DNA of 24,558 nt from Dimargaris cristalligena (taxonomy: Eukaryota; Kickxellomycota; Dimargaritomycetes; Dimargaritales; Dimargaritaceae), in NCBI GenBank assembly GCA_027576995.1, contig JANBQC010000429.1, forward strand, positions 1 to 24,558. Direction: 5' to 3'. The notes beneath the pieces are model-generated. The model saw only the letters and a program-made list of their open reading frames with translations, was not told where the DNA came from and did not search any database. Made by a program: the position numbers and the translations under genes. Positions 1 through 10,647 of the stretch are shown here, piece by piece (positions within the stretch are counted from its first letter, which is position 1; each line of letters begins with the position of its first letter).

Positions 1-492
1 GCCACGACTACCACCACCAATGACATTGTCACTGACTCTACCGTGAGTCCCAACCCGTACGAGAGCACCACCACCACCACCGACGATATTGCGACGGACT
101 CTACGGTGAGTCCTAACCCATACGAAAGCAGCTCCTCGATTACCGAGGATGTGGCTACCACCACTGACCCCACCCCTGAACCAACCACGACCACCGTCGA
201 AGAAGTGGGTACTTCAACCATCGATCTGCCCACGCCTACCCCTACTCCTACTCCCGCCTGCGACCTCAATTCCCCCGACGCCCGACAACTCCGGGTGACC
301 GTGGCTGGTGTCGGTGCGGCGCAGAAGGAGGAGTACCGTAATATTGTCATGGACCAAATGACGACCGACAAGTATTGTTTTGCCCGCATCGCGGTGGACG
401 TGTCCAACAACTTTATTTTCATGGTATCTTTCCCAGCGGATATCCCTCGTATCAGCCAGATTCCCCATGTGGTTATGGTCGATGAGGTTTAA
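1..492 (+). CDS. Ser/Thr/Pro-rich repeat protein, C-terminal part (5' end outside window)
   Basis: The frame is open from base 1 and ends in TAA at 490-492, so the true start lies upstream; the GTG at 43 is an internal codon, not a start. The visible 163 residues fall into two parts. The first is a low-complexity, mucin-like stretch rich in Thr, Ser and Pro, with two near-identical 21-residue repeats (bases 4-66 and 67-129, sharing TDSTVSPNPYES) and a degenerate third, then a TPTPTPTP hinge. The second is a compact domain of about 75 residues ending in IPHVVMVDEV. Its apparent beta-alpha-beta order and its ending loosely resemble peptidase inhibitor I9 / subtilisin propeptide domains, but no protease follows, and this is only an inference. 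Thr/Ser/Pro tracts of this kind usually belong to O-glycosylated secreted or wall proteins. The gene converges on the SET-domain gene, with 260 bases between the stops. Confidence 0.75.
   Translation, partial: ATTTTTNDIVTDSTVSPNPYESTTTTTDDIATDSTVSPNPYESSSSITEDVATTTDPTPEPTTTTVEEVGTSTIDLPTPTPTPTPACDLNSPDARQLRVTVAGVGAAQKEEYRNIVMDQMTTDKYCFARIAVDVSNNFIFMVSFPADIPRISQIPHVVMVDEV
4..129 (+). repeat. 63-bp in-frame tandem repeat in coding sequence
   Basis: Two adjacent 63-bp units (4-66, 67-129) each encode 21 residues and share the core TDSTVSPNPYES. Most differences between them are synonymous (for example CCCAACCCGTACGAGAGC against CCTAACCCATACGAAAGC), so the repeat is kept at protein level. The array probably continues upstream of the window. 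Confidence 0.85.
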
Positions 493-684
493 TATCTGGC
501 GGTATTTTTATATAGGGTTCGCCCGGTACCGGAATTTTATTAGTTATTCAATATAACAGCTTTTAAAAAAGCACTTTTAGGATCCAGTCATCTAGTCGGT
601 AGTTGTTTCGACAAATGGGCTCAGGGAGCTGTAGCACCCCCCGAAAAAGATCTCTGGGAGCAAGATTAGTATGGAAGTGAATGA

Positions 685-690
685 TTTATT
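685..690 (-). terminator. AATAAA polyadenylation signal for the SET-domain gene
   Basis: The minus strand reads AATAAA here, about 63 bases past the proposed stop codon at 753-755. That position is normal for a polyadenylation signal and supports the assigned last exon. Confidence 0.4.
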
Positions 691-752
691 AGGCGGAGCT
701 GTAGTCTGATGGAAAGCCAGGTCCTGTATTGCTCAACGGGTTTGAGGATTCC

Positions 753-3431
753 TTATAGGTAGTCAATGTCGCAAATATGGTCGGCAACTTCTTGGCATAT
801 ATTCTGACGCTGGGTTAAGAGTTGTGTCAGCGGCTCTCTAATGGGTTCTATTCACCCCAATATCCCACCAATTGAAGCAGTTTGGAATTAATCAAAAATA
901 CACAAAATTAGAACAATCAGTAAACCAGCTTGAGATTTGTGTGGTTCACATGGGTAGCCCGCTATATTGTAAATATAGTCATCCAGACGCATAGAGCTGG
1001 TTTTATCTTACCTGGTAAATCATGCTAACGAATGAGATAACACCAAGATTGTATGGGCCCAATAGAATAGGAGAATGAAATATACGACATTAGAAGTTTT
1101 CAGTAAAATCTATCAGGCCAATTGCTTATTTTATAGACCAGTAAAAATATGTATAGTTTGGCTGCTCTCACTTACCATTTGTAGTAACTGGTCGCGGGCC
1201 CTAGAAATCTCGACTTTACACAGCCAGACCAGACACTTATCCAAGACCAGCCGGAGCGGGGCCACCCAATCACCCATCCGACTCAGGCGCCAGGCCGTCC
1301 ACGCGCGTTCCTGACTCTTGAGCCACGCCTGAAGCTGAGTTTCATTTTCAATCGGATCCAAGGGGATGGTGGTAGTCGTTGAAAGACCCCCACGGGAACC
1401 AACGAGGAGCCGGAGACCGGGCGATAGGGCAGTCAAAGGAAGTCGACGGATAGGTGGGGTCTGAGCCAGAAGTAGGAGAGTTAGGACCAGTCGGTAGGAT
1501 ATTTCACCCGGCTTCACCGTCAAATCTCTAGCGGAGTAAATGTTTTAAACCAATAGGATCCGTCATGCCACCTAAATAGGTTAGTAAAGCGTAAAGGTGT
1601 GAGAGTAGGTAAGGTCGTCCATACACGGCAACTTTCCCCCAGAACATAGAGGTATACGCATGAGAAGGCGATATTAAAGAAACCAATGGCTTACCCCCAA
1701 AGCCCGTGGTTGGTTAGAGTCGTTTGGCACCATGTGGACCACGTATGAAACCAGCCCAAGGCCCGGCCGGGTGGTCCACTCCATGGTTCGTAACTTGACA
1801 GAAAGAAATTATCGAGCAGGGACTCGTCCAGAGCAACGCTATCGTAGACATTCTGGGGTAGGGTGAAACCATATTCTAGCAGCATGGCGGCATTATCGTG
1901 GGGACCGTAATTGATGAATGCTTGCTGGCCTTTGGGAATATCATGGTCGGCCCGGATCACAAATGCGTCTAACGTTGGCTCGAATCCCGTAGTCACCTAG
2001 TGCAACCCCGTGGTAAAAGGGCCGTGTAAAGGGAGATGCCCAGGATGGGTATGATTAAATGAGGTAAGTTAGATATTGGGCTGCTGTTCTTGGGCGGCCA
2101 CAAAGACAGCAAATACCACTGGTTTTAAAAGTTGAATAGCCTAACGTAATATAACGTTACTATAGTAATGTGGTGGGTATAAGTTACCTGGGTCGAATTA
2201 GAGTGGTTTAAAAAATCCAGCATGGGCGCCATGGCCATTGTATCGACAGCGTGCCTAGAAGCCGTGTTAGATCCAGTGGAGTGGGTTTTGAGGGAAATGC
2301 AACGGGTATTGACGGCCAACCACGCCCATTTCCATTCGCCGGGCGTCAGCGGCGGGCTCTGGGGTGCTATAATGGCCCACACGCGTTGGGCCGCTTGCCA
2401 CCCGGCCACCAACCGTTCGTACTGCAGCTGTAACAACTGCCGAAAGTCCGCCGGCAATTTGGCTAGCAGTCCATGACTGCGGTCGGGATCAGTGAGGGAC
2501 AAATGCGCTAGTGGTACGGTGGAAAAGTGGGCCGGTAGAACCTGGATATAGGGCCGTAGAGGTGAAGTAGAGCCCTGGCGCTTGGCCTGAATAATCGCCA
2601 ACGCCAAAATCACGGGCTCGCTAGTGGTAATGGCGGCGATCGATGCTTTGATGCTAAAAATATGGCAGTAATGGTGGCATTTTCGGTTACGTGAGAAGTG
2701 GGTATAAAAAAAGCCCAAGATTTGACGATGGTTGAGGGTGGCTGCACTATTGGAATGGGACGGCTGGGTCGGTTGTTAACTCCGCCCCGAAGCCATGGAT
2801 ACGGCTAAGTCTGGGGAAGACGACCGGGTAGAGTGGATATCAACGGGGTATTACCTAGCATTTTTTGGCTTGTTCCACATGCGCAGGGCTCCTGATCGGG
2901 TTAGTAGGAGGGATTTGGGAACCCTGATTATCATGTCCCCTCGCTGAATAAAAATTGATTATTTGAATAAGATCATATTGGTAGGGGCCATTGTCGATAA
3001 GGATCCCATATAAGAACGAGGTATTAAGATGCTGTATTTTCTAAGGTTCGCCACCGTAAGATGCGTGGTGAAAATGTAGAACAGAATGCAGCTGGATCAA
3101 ACAGGTATCGCTATATATATATATATATATATAGATCTGACCTTGATGGTATCTGTTGCCAACATGCCCCGGCCGGTATCTGATGTGGGAAGATAGTTGA
3201 AATCAAATAACCAATTTATTTATATTTGATCTGTGGCGACTTTGGAGCGAAAGTATCGGTGCAGTCCACACTTTAAAAGAATCTATGTATTGCTGCAAAA
3301 AAAATAAACAAGACGGACTTACCCGTAAAGTGGGCCAGTGTAATGGATGTGAATGGAAACTGCTTCTGCTCCAGCCAGGCCCGGAATTGTAGCCAAGCCG
3401 GGTCGTTGTCAAGGGTATAGGATGGTGCCAT
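753..3431 (-). CDS. SETD4: SETD4-like SET-domain protein lysine methyltransferase, 8 exons
   Basis: Exons in transcript order, all on the minus strand: 3431-3323, 3179-3142, 2943-2855, 2653-2188, 1996-1695, 1527-1176, 1024-1012, 847-753; the protein is 487 residues. All junctions keep frame, and introns are 143-201 nt with GT donors and YAG or TAG acceptors. Motifs are in the family order: TGRGM (residues 38-42, encoded by the 38-nt exon 2), RVPKSLLLT, WAWLAVNTRC, LDFLNHS with the N-H pair at 228-229, and INYGPHDN with the catalytic-type Tyr at 264, followed by LEYGF. The YGPHDN and VNTRC motifs point to SETD4 rather than SETD3, SETD6 or plant LSMT. A helical substrate-binding C-terminal region follows. 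The family transfers methyl groups from S-adenosylmethionine to lysines of histones or other proteins. Exons 1-6 are secure. Exon 7 (13 nt) and exon 8 are chosen because a perfect donor ends exon 6 and phases agree; without splicing, exon 6 would run to a stop at 1131. Confidence 0.85.
3112..3133. repeat. (TA)n microsatellite inside intron 2 of the SET gene
   Basis: Eleven uninterrupted TA units lie just inside the 5' end of the intron, about 8 bases after the GTCAGA donor. Likely length-polymorphic. Confidence 0.9.
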
Positions 3432-4584
3432 GTCTGGATAACTCGGTAGGGGTCGTCCAGCTGTCCTCTATGTATTGGTTTGATGAGGGGCAGTAAGCGA
3501 TTTCGGTAAATTAGTTCACAAAAGTCGGGGGGCCGAATATGTACAATGTGTATATTAATACTGTGGCAGTGTAGGGCTGAATTAGTGGTGCCCCGTCGGT
3601 CACTTTAGCCCAGTGCCTGCTTTTACAGCTCCACCGGAAAACGTCAGGTTTATTTATTCACATTTTCCCATAGTGGGTCGGTCATCAAACTTGGGAGAGA
3701 TATGGGTGGGGGCGGGTTATAGTAGTTGACCTTCGGAAATTGGATCAGTTCAATTTTGCATCTCAATCCCTCCCAGAACTCACCTGGAAGAACGATGTCT
3801 CAGGGTGGAATGCGGTGAAGGCCGGAGTCCTATTTAGTTTTGCCGATTCGGGGACTAGGAATGGGACTCGTAGGATACTTTAATGACAGGGGCATTGACT
3901 GCAAAGGGCGAATCAGAGAAGTAAATGGGAGTGGATATAGTCACCAAGAAAAATAAACTCGGAGGGATGCCTTTTTCAGGGCTACAGTAGAATACCTGGC
4001 CTTCGGGGAGGAATAAGGCGAATCCAAACTCTCGGTGGTGATTCAGTCACATTTCTTTATTGGGTTCCAAAAACGACAAAATTAAGCGGGTGCGCATTAA
4101 AATAGGATATTCAGTGTAATTAGACGGGAAATAATAGCTGGCGAATTTCCAATGCTTTAGTATAGTTGAAAGTATGGATTTATAGTTAGTTAGTTGATGG
4201 CTACTCCACATATACCCCTGGGTTTCCAGCATGCATTTCACCAGAAGAGATATATGGCTATAGATCAGGCCATTGTGACTCTCATATGCCGGCGGCCACC
4301 CCAAGTCATATTACAGCCCGCCTGACCTGGGCCCACACAGTAGTATACTGCCAATTTCTCTGACTTTACCGTCCCTATTCTCGCTTCGATTGGTTCAAGC
4401 CAAAATTTCTCCTTTAGGCCTGGTGCTCCTCACTGCTGGCTCCTTCTTCCAGAAACTGTTCCAATTTTCATTCTCCTAATTGGTGGGGTTCCTGTTTATA
4501 CTTCCGACACTCGCCACTAATCAGCACTTTTCACCTCGTTCCACCCATCTCCCAACCCTGCTCAGCAAACGAACCACAGAGCCC
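3432..4584. other. Spacer between divergent SET gene and lipase gene; weak coding-like segments on minus strand
   Basis: The 1.15 kb must contain both promoters. No gene is recognised. On the minus strand some stretches read like protein: an open frame 4047-4310 with no ATG near its start, an open frame across about 3840-4040 (containing FGFALFLPEGQ and PIYFSDSPFAVNAP), a segment reading TPAFTAFHPETSFFQ before a CAG/GTGAGT donor near 3782, and a short segment ending in WENVNK and TAA near 3650 beside an AATAAA. In-frame stops separate them and I could not join them into one convincing model. They may be an unrecognised spliced gene, a decayed one, or chance. Confidence 0.3.
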
Positions 4585-6046
4585 ATGCGACCAACTTGGA
4601 CATTTCGACTTCTGCCCTGGCTACTGGTGGCGGTGGCCCTTCTGGGCGCACCCGAAGGCTTAAGTAGCAACCACCAACCCTCTCCCTTCCTAGAAGACGC
4701 CTCCGTGGAAACCAGGCACCACGCCTCCATGGCTTTGGAAGGACCTTCCTCCCTTTCGCTAGGCGATGGCATCCCCCGCCGCACCAGCCCCGAAAAACGG
4801 GACGAACTATACGCTCATGCCTTGCTAGCGGCGGCCGCGTACTGTAGTCGTGAACGCGTGCGGCAATGGGACTGCGGGGCCAAATGCCCTGAGGGATACA
4901 TCTTCTACCACTACGAAGAACACGTTGATAAGGGGTTGGTGGCATACATCAGCTACCAATTGGTTTCGGAGACGTCGGCTGACATTGTAGTATCTTTCCG
5001 AGGGTAAGTTGTATGATATGGCCATTGGCCGGGGGGCTTAGCTGAGGCGCGGGCGAATTGATTTTTAAAATGTTGCTTTGGTGTGAGAAAGCAAGCTGCC
5101 CCCCCTCGAATAATACTAATAGTAATATTAATAGGATTTTCAAGAAACGCGAACCCCCCGTTGACCAAAGTCAATTGTGGCCTTCCCTTCTTATAACCCT
5201 GGGCAATGCCCCTAATCGCGACTGGCCTGGAAGCCGGCAACCAAACTACCTGCTAACCCTTACTTTATTCATTCGCTTCTTTATTGGCCGGATTCATATT
5301 ATAGAAGCAGCGACTTTCGAACCTGGCCGTATGACTTGCAGTTCGGTCGCCTGAATTTCACCTACAGCCCAAAACATGATGCCAAGGTACACGGCGGCAT
5401 CTACAGCTGTTTTCAAGCCATGCAGCCCGGGGTGAACCGGCATCTGTATGCCCTCATGGGAGAACTGGAGGAGATGGGTATTCGCGATATCCACATCTTG
5501 AGCACGGGGCATTCGCTAGGGGGCGCCCTGGCGGTTTTTGAGGCCCTGGCCATTGTACAGGATTTGGAAGATGACCTGCCCACGTCGAGTGGTCGGACCC
5601 TGGGGTTCCCGCAAGTTCAGTTAACCCTCACTTCCGTGGGGGAGCCCCGGCTGGGTAATTTTGCGTTTGCCCAGCTGGTCTACGACACCATGTGGCGGTA
5701 TTCATCACCCGCTCCTACCACCCGTAGCGGGGTGTCTATTGAACCCCAACCCGGTTCGTCCTCTCGGCTACGCTCGTTCCAGATTCACCGCCTGACCTCG
5801 CATAATGATTTGATTCCAACGCTGCCGCCAACCGTCGTGGGATTCTACCATCATCCCACCGAGTACTGGGTCACATACGGTTTGGGGGGTCTGGGCAGTC
5901 GGCTGCTGGAATGTCCGGATGTAGCTACACCGGGTGACTCGGAAACAATCCGCGAGAATTGGCTATGCTCGGCGGGCCAGCCCAACCCTAACATGGTGGC
6001 CCATATGGGCGTTTGGGATATTACATTCGGTCCCATTTGCATGTAA
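4585..6046 (+). CDS. Secreted class-3 (alpha/beta-hydrolase) lipase, 2 exons
   Basis: Exons 4585-5003 and 5305-6046 (GTAAGT donor, TATAG acceptor, 301-nt intron, phase 2 kept) encode 386 residues. The ATG at 4585 is used because it begins a clean signal peptide (MRPTWTFRLLPWLLVAVALLGA); the frame is open upstream but has no ATG there. A propeptide follows to a Lys-Arg pair at 71-72 (another dibasic pair, Arg-Arg, at 65-66), a Kex2-type site, as in Rhizomucor-type lipases; the mature enzyme would start at Asp73 with a typical ELYAHALLAAAAYC helix. The nucleophile elbow is GHSLGGA with Ser210. Asp308 in SHNDLIPTLPP and His373 in VAHMGVW complete the triad by position. VVSFRG, split by the intron, provides the oxyanion-side strand. 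The expected activity is hydrolysis of triacylglycerols or related esters outside the cell; feruloyl esterase activity, also seen in this fold, cannot be excluded. Confidence 0.92.
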
Positions 6047-7003
6047 TAGCCACGCGCACAACTGGGGAATTCCAGGCCACCGTGTATTTAGATGATGTAT
6101 AATATTTTTATAAGCAGGAATCTGCGCCATACGTTGCTGTGGGCCTATAAACCAATACCGATTGAAAATATCTAACCCCAATTGTTTACGAAATACGGGA
6201 TAGATTCACGACTGCTTCATGTGGTTGGGGGGGGATGGTATGTATTTGGGCCAAAAGACGGACCTGTATGAGGGGGAGTTTAACCAATAAGAACTGTCCG
6301 ATTATCGGATAGCTAATTGCAGAGCTAGAACGGGCTTATCCAACTGCATTGGCGTCAAATTATTGCGTGTTTTTTCTATGAAGCATTCGTTGTTAAATGA
6401 TAGTATCTCGTCGTGCATCGATTTTTCCGAAGAAAAGACGGGCCATCGCCTAAAAGGCTCAAGAGTTCCGCTTGACAGAGTGGAGAGCACATATTATTTT
6501 ACCAATCCTCATGATAAATCAAACAAAAGCATCCTTACAAGTCACGTGGTTCACCTATCTGGAATCCTTTTTTTTTCTTCTTCGGAAGCAGAGGGGGAAT
6601 GAAGGCCAAGCAGATATTCTTTATGATGGGAAGGTTAAACAGATACCGTTAAAGAATCATAACGGTATGGTAGTGGACTATCGTTTTTTGTAGGGCAACG
6701 GCGGTAATAAGGTGGTCTAAAGCACTAAGAGACGATTAATGAATTTAGACTAATAAGCCTGAGGTTTGCTTGGGCCTATAGTATACGATCTGCCAGGTAG
6801 GTTCAGTTCCATTCAGTCTAGCTTGGTGCATTGCCGTCGTCCGAGTATTTTAACATTATCTTTTCCCAACTTTTTATCTATTCACTTTTATAGTGCTTAC
6901 GACTTCGTCCGTCTCTTTCCCCCCAATTGACTTCCGGTTCTCTACCCGGCCTCCTACTATTTCCTCCCGTTTTCCAATTCTATCCAGTTTGATCAGCCAC
7001 AAA
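6047..7003. other. Spacer: 3' flank of lipase and promoter side of poly(A) polymerase gene
   Basis: No supportable gene. An ATG-initiated open frame at 6378-6602 has no recognisable domain, AT-rich codons and ends in a poly-T/GAA-rich stretch, so I treat it as chance. The last 150 bases before 7004 are pyrimidine-rich, as is common in fungal promoters and leaders. Confidence 0.5.
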
Positions 7004-9022
7004 ATGACCCGACGCACCCATGAAGAAGATTTCATAGGGTTCGATGATTTAGACAGCGACGACCACGCCCCCCAGCAACAAACCCAGGTCCAGCCGACCG
7101 GTAAGCGTAAGCTAGCCGAGGCCAACGGCAACAGCGAGGACGAACCCTACCATGCCAAGGCCGAATTGCTGTGCATCTACCACCCTGGAGTGGGCCAACT
7201 GCCGCCCTGGCTCAGTTCCCGAACCGCCAAAACCAAGCCTGGCTCAATGCGCAATGTTCACCGAGTGTAAGTGCCGGTAATCCTTTTTTTCTACCCCAAC
7301 TCCTTTCCCCGAGTACGTACGTGGCTTACATTTGGAATTGAGTGGCGTACCATTATTATTCCTGGGTATCCCAGGTTCTAAATTAATATATACTAATAGC
7401 AAGTCCTCTTCATGAATTACTTCCCGTATATACACACATACACACACACACATGTATATATATATTCATATAGGCTACACAATGAAGTCGTCGATTTCGT
7501 CAACTACGTGTCCCCCACCCCGGAGGAGCACCAGCTGCGCCTGTGGGCCGTGGAACGGATCCGCCGCGTCGTCAATTCCCTCTGGCCCAGCGGCGAGCTG
7601 AAGGTATTCGGCAGTTTCACCACTAAACTCTACCTGCCCCATAGCGATTTAGACCTGGTCATTCTCACGGGCGAGTCGGGTGACAAAGACGTCTGCCTCC
7701 CACACCTCAACCGTCTCTCCCGGGCCCTCCTCCAGGCCCGTGCGGTCGAGGACTGTACCGTGATTTCCAAAGCCCGCATTCCCATTATCAAAGCAGTGGA
7801 AGGCATCAGCAAGTTCCATATTGATATTAGTTTCAACCAGCCCAACGGTGCCGAAGCGGTCGAAATCATCCGCCGTTTCCAAGAAGAAGACTGGCCCGTC
7901 TCCCTACGGTCCCTGCTATTTTTGATCAAACAATTCCTCTACCAACGGGGATTGAACGAGGTCTATTCCGGTGGACTGGGCTCGTACGCCCTTATCAATA
8001 TGATCACCAGTTTCCTCCAACTGCACCCCCGCATTCGGTCGGGCCAGATTGATCCCGCCGAAAACTTGGGCGTGCTGCTGATGGAGTTCTTTGAGTTGTA
8101 CGGAAAGACCTTCCGGTACCGTACCACCGGGATTAAAACCAGCCACCCACCAGGGTACTTTGATAAACGCAACCGTTCTTTTTTCCAACCCGGTCGACCT
8201 TTTGCCCTCTGTATCGAGGATCCCCAAGACCCCACCAACGACATCTCGCAGGGCACTTTTGGTATTGCCCGCATCCGCAGTTGTTTCGGCGGTGCGCTGG
8301 ATATGCTGACCGGCTTGACCTACAAGTACCGTAAGTTCGTCGACCGACGGCACGAGCTCGACCGCATCCAGCGGCTGAGCTGGGCCGAGGCGAAACACAT
8401 TGATATCCAAGAGCTACTCCCCGCGGACCAGCCCCTTCCCGGCCATGGGCGGGATTCTTCGGCCAAGGCCGGTCAAGCGTCCCGCGTCAATTTTATTGTG
8501 TCGTTCCTGGCCCCGGTGGTCCGGCTAGACGCGCGGAGTGTCCAACGCCGTAAGGAAGTGGGCGCGATTTTCGAGTCGGGAGCGATGCAGCGCGCGCTGG
8601 GCGTGACGGTCGATCCCCTCGGTTCGCCCGTTTCGGAAGTCCGGTCGCCCTCACCGGTCAACCCCCCCGGATCAGCCAAATCCCCCACCACCTCTCCATC
8701 CTCTTCCCGTTCAACGGGGAATTCGGAGGCCAACAAGGCAGCGGCTAGTCCGAAACGGATGAGGTCGCAGAGTAAGGCCGAAACCAAGTCCGGGAAACAG
8801 GTCAACCCGACAACATCAGCCACCAGCCAAAGGCAATCGGCGGACCAGGCCGTCGTTGTTATCTCGGATGACGAGCCTAAGGATTCCACTAAGCTCTCGC
8901 GACAATCGAAACGGGAGTACTGGCAAGCCAAGTCGAATTCACTCGGTGGTACTGCAGCTACGGTCATCTCGGACGAAGAAGGGGCTTGTTCTTCGCAAGA
9001 CGGGTTCATTTCGCTCGAATAG
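7004..9022 (+). CDS. TRF4: TRF4/Cid14-type non-canonical poly(A) polymerase, 2 exons
   Basis: Exons 7004-7266 and 7474-9022 (donor GTAAGT, acceptor CATATAG, 207-nt intron, phase 2) give 603 residues, close to budding-yeast Trf4. The ATG at 7004 opens an acidic, disordered N-terminus. The nucleotidyltransferase core starts at LHNEVVDFVNYVSPTPEE; GS at 134-135 and the catalytic pair SDLDLV (Asp146, Asp148) with a third carboxylate in HIDISFN (Asp205) are all present, so it should be active. The central and PAP-associated domain follows, with GGLGSYAL (254-261), NLGVLLMEFFELYG (285-298) and DPTNDISQGTFGI. Family members add short oligo(A) tails to aberrant nuclear RNAs as the catalytic subunit of the TRAMP complex, feeding the exosome. 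The last 150 residues are Ser/Pro/Lys-rich and contain two short hydrophobic-acidic motifs. The intron hides a CA/TA microsatellite. Identification to the Trf4/5 (PAPD5/7) branch is firm; choice between paralogues is not. Confidence 0.93.
7426..7465. repeat. (CA)n/(TA)n compound microsatellite in the poly(A) polymerase intron
   Basis: Alternating TA, CA and TA dinucleotides fill the 3' end of the intron up to about 8 bases before the acceptor. The open frame through it (HTYTHTHVYIY) is intronic, not coding. Confidence 0.85.
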
Positions 9023-10018
9023 ATAGATACCTTTGTATGTCATTACAGTAGCACAGTGGTAGGAGGGGGAAGGTTAACGGAATGGTAAGAGAGTATAAGT
9101 AGCTATTTTTTCATAATACTAAGGCTACATCGTACGTATGTGTGGGGGAGGGAAATAGGTGATATTGTCGATGTAGTCAAACCATATTTGCCAGATACTG
9201 CTTGTTCGTGATATTCACCTAGTAGGTTACTTGGGAGCCACATTGTGCTTGTATTACCTATTACTATTATTATTATTTTAAAATACGTTTTCGTCAAATT
9301 TTACTCTTACCCCCCCCCCATATACACATCCTTCCTAATTCTACTGATTACCCTTCACTCCAACTTCCCCCTGTTCCAACCACTTTCGGAAAGTAGAACC
9401 TCTCTATATATAAAAATACCTTAATGTTCATGGATTTGGGGATTGCAGTGGGCCGTGTTTGGGTCGTTTATGTCTGCAGGCGATGCTATTTTCTCTCCCG
9501 TCTATTTGTAGGCATTTTTGGGTTGTTAATGTCTACATATACATGTATTTGGAGGAGGAAACTCGGCCCAAGCCTGTAAAGTGATTTCCCAATGGATACG
9601 CTAAGGGGCATCCGTAATACTGGGTCAGAGACGGGCCTAATATAGCATCAACCCTCTCTTCTGTTCCTTGCCATAAATGGCAGGGTAACCCTGACTAGGT
9701 CTACGGCAAGGAGCCTCGAATGGGAAAATGACCCGATACATATAGTCAAATGAGCATTAGAGTAATGGGGAGTCATTGACCAGCTTACAATTCGATCAAG
9801 CCCCTGATAATAATAACTATATGAACCCTATCCATTCCACGTAGATCCCTGTTAGTTAAGCTAGTATATGGGCTACGATCTAACAGACAGATAGAAACAG
9901 CTAAATGACAAGCATTGCGTAAACATGGTCCAACAGAGCAAGACCATAAACAATTTGGAATATAAGACAATTATTCTAATATATGGGATTGGTTGTTATT
10001 TAGAGTGAATGGAAGTGT

Positions 10019-10288
10019 ATGCAACTGAAGGGAAAGACTGAGGTAATGAACTACGACTTGGTTATGTTACAAAAGGAATGGGATAAACCCCGTGTTGTTT
10101 TAGCAATGGTGGTGGTTTTTGGTGTGTTGTGGCTACTTGATGGTCAAATGAACCATGGGGTGGAACTAAGTATGGTCACAGGCTATCATATTGATGGGCT
10201 TAAAAGACTCCGAAAAATCACGAATTATATTAAGGATTATAAGCTGGTTAACAGTGTAGATATAGTTGCAGCTACAATGGTTCAATGA
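10019..10288 (+). CDS. Unrecognised small ORF, 89 residues, one hydrophobic segment
   Basis: A complete ATG-to-TGA frame in AT-rich surroundings. It contains one hydrophobic stretch (VVLAMVVVFGVLWLL, residues about 27-41) that could span a membrane, followed by a basic, Lys/Arg/Tyr-containing tail. No family is recognised, codon use is AT-rich and unlike the well-supported genes here, and no splice sites or promoter support it. It could be a remnant or chance. Confidence 0.2.
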   Translation: MQLKGKTEVMNYDLVMLQKEWDKPRVVLAMVVVFGVLWLLDGQMNHGVELSMVTGYHIDGLKRLRKITNYIKDYKLVNSVDIVAATMVQ

Positions 10289-10647
10289 ATGGGCTGAGTG
10301 CCGGGTTGCTAATATTGCTATGATGGTAATAAACGTGGAAAAGTTGGAGTCCCTCTGGGCACTATTGTTAAGGGCAACCATGAGGCCTGTCGTGAATTAT
10401 ACGCACTGAAAATAACCTCGCTGATTAAACGTAGTAAGGTATACTGTTCCACTTGTTGGTGTTTGACCATCTTTAAAACATAAGTGTGAAAATAAGACGG
10501 ATTGTGGGTACCCATTTTTCCTATTTTTGACTAAAAACATTAGTTTACCAAGCTGCACAATGTCTTTTGCATTTAACCACTAAAAATACCCCCTGTCAAC
10601 TGCACTATTTAATAAAACTTAAACTTCCTAGAGGTATCTACTGTCCT

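Noticed and set aside
1075..1314. Plus-strand ORF opposite the SET gene
   Set aside because: Antisense to exon 6 of a well-supported gene; no domain.
4480..4584. N-terminal extension of the lipase frame
   Set aside because: Only a TTG at its start; the ATG at 4585 begins a normal signal peptide.
6378..6602. ATG ORF of 74 codons
   Set aside because: AT-rich, no domain, ends in low-complexity sequence; probably chance.
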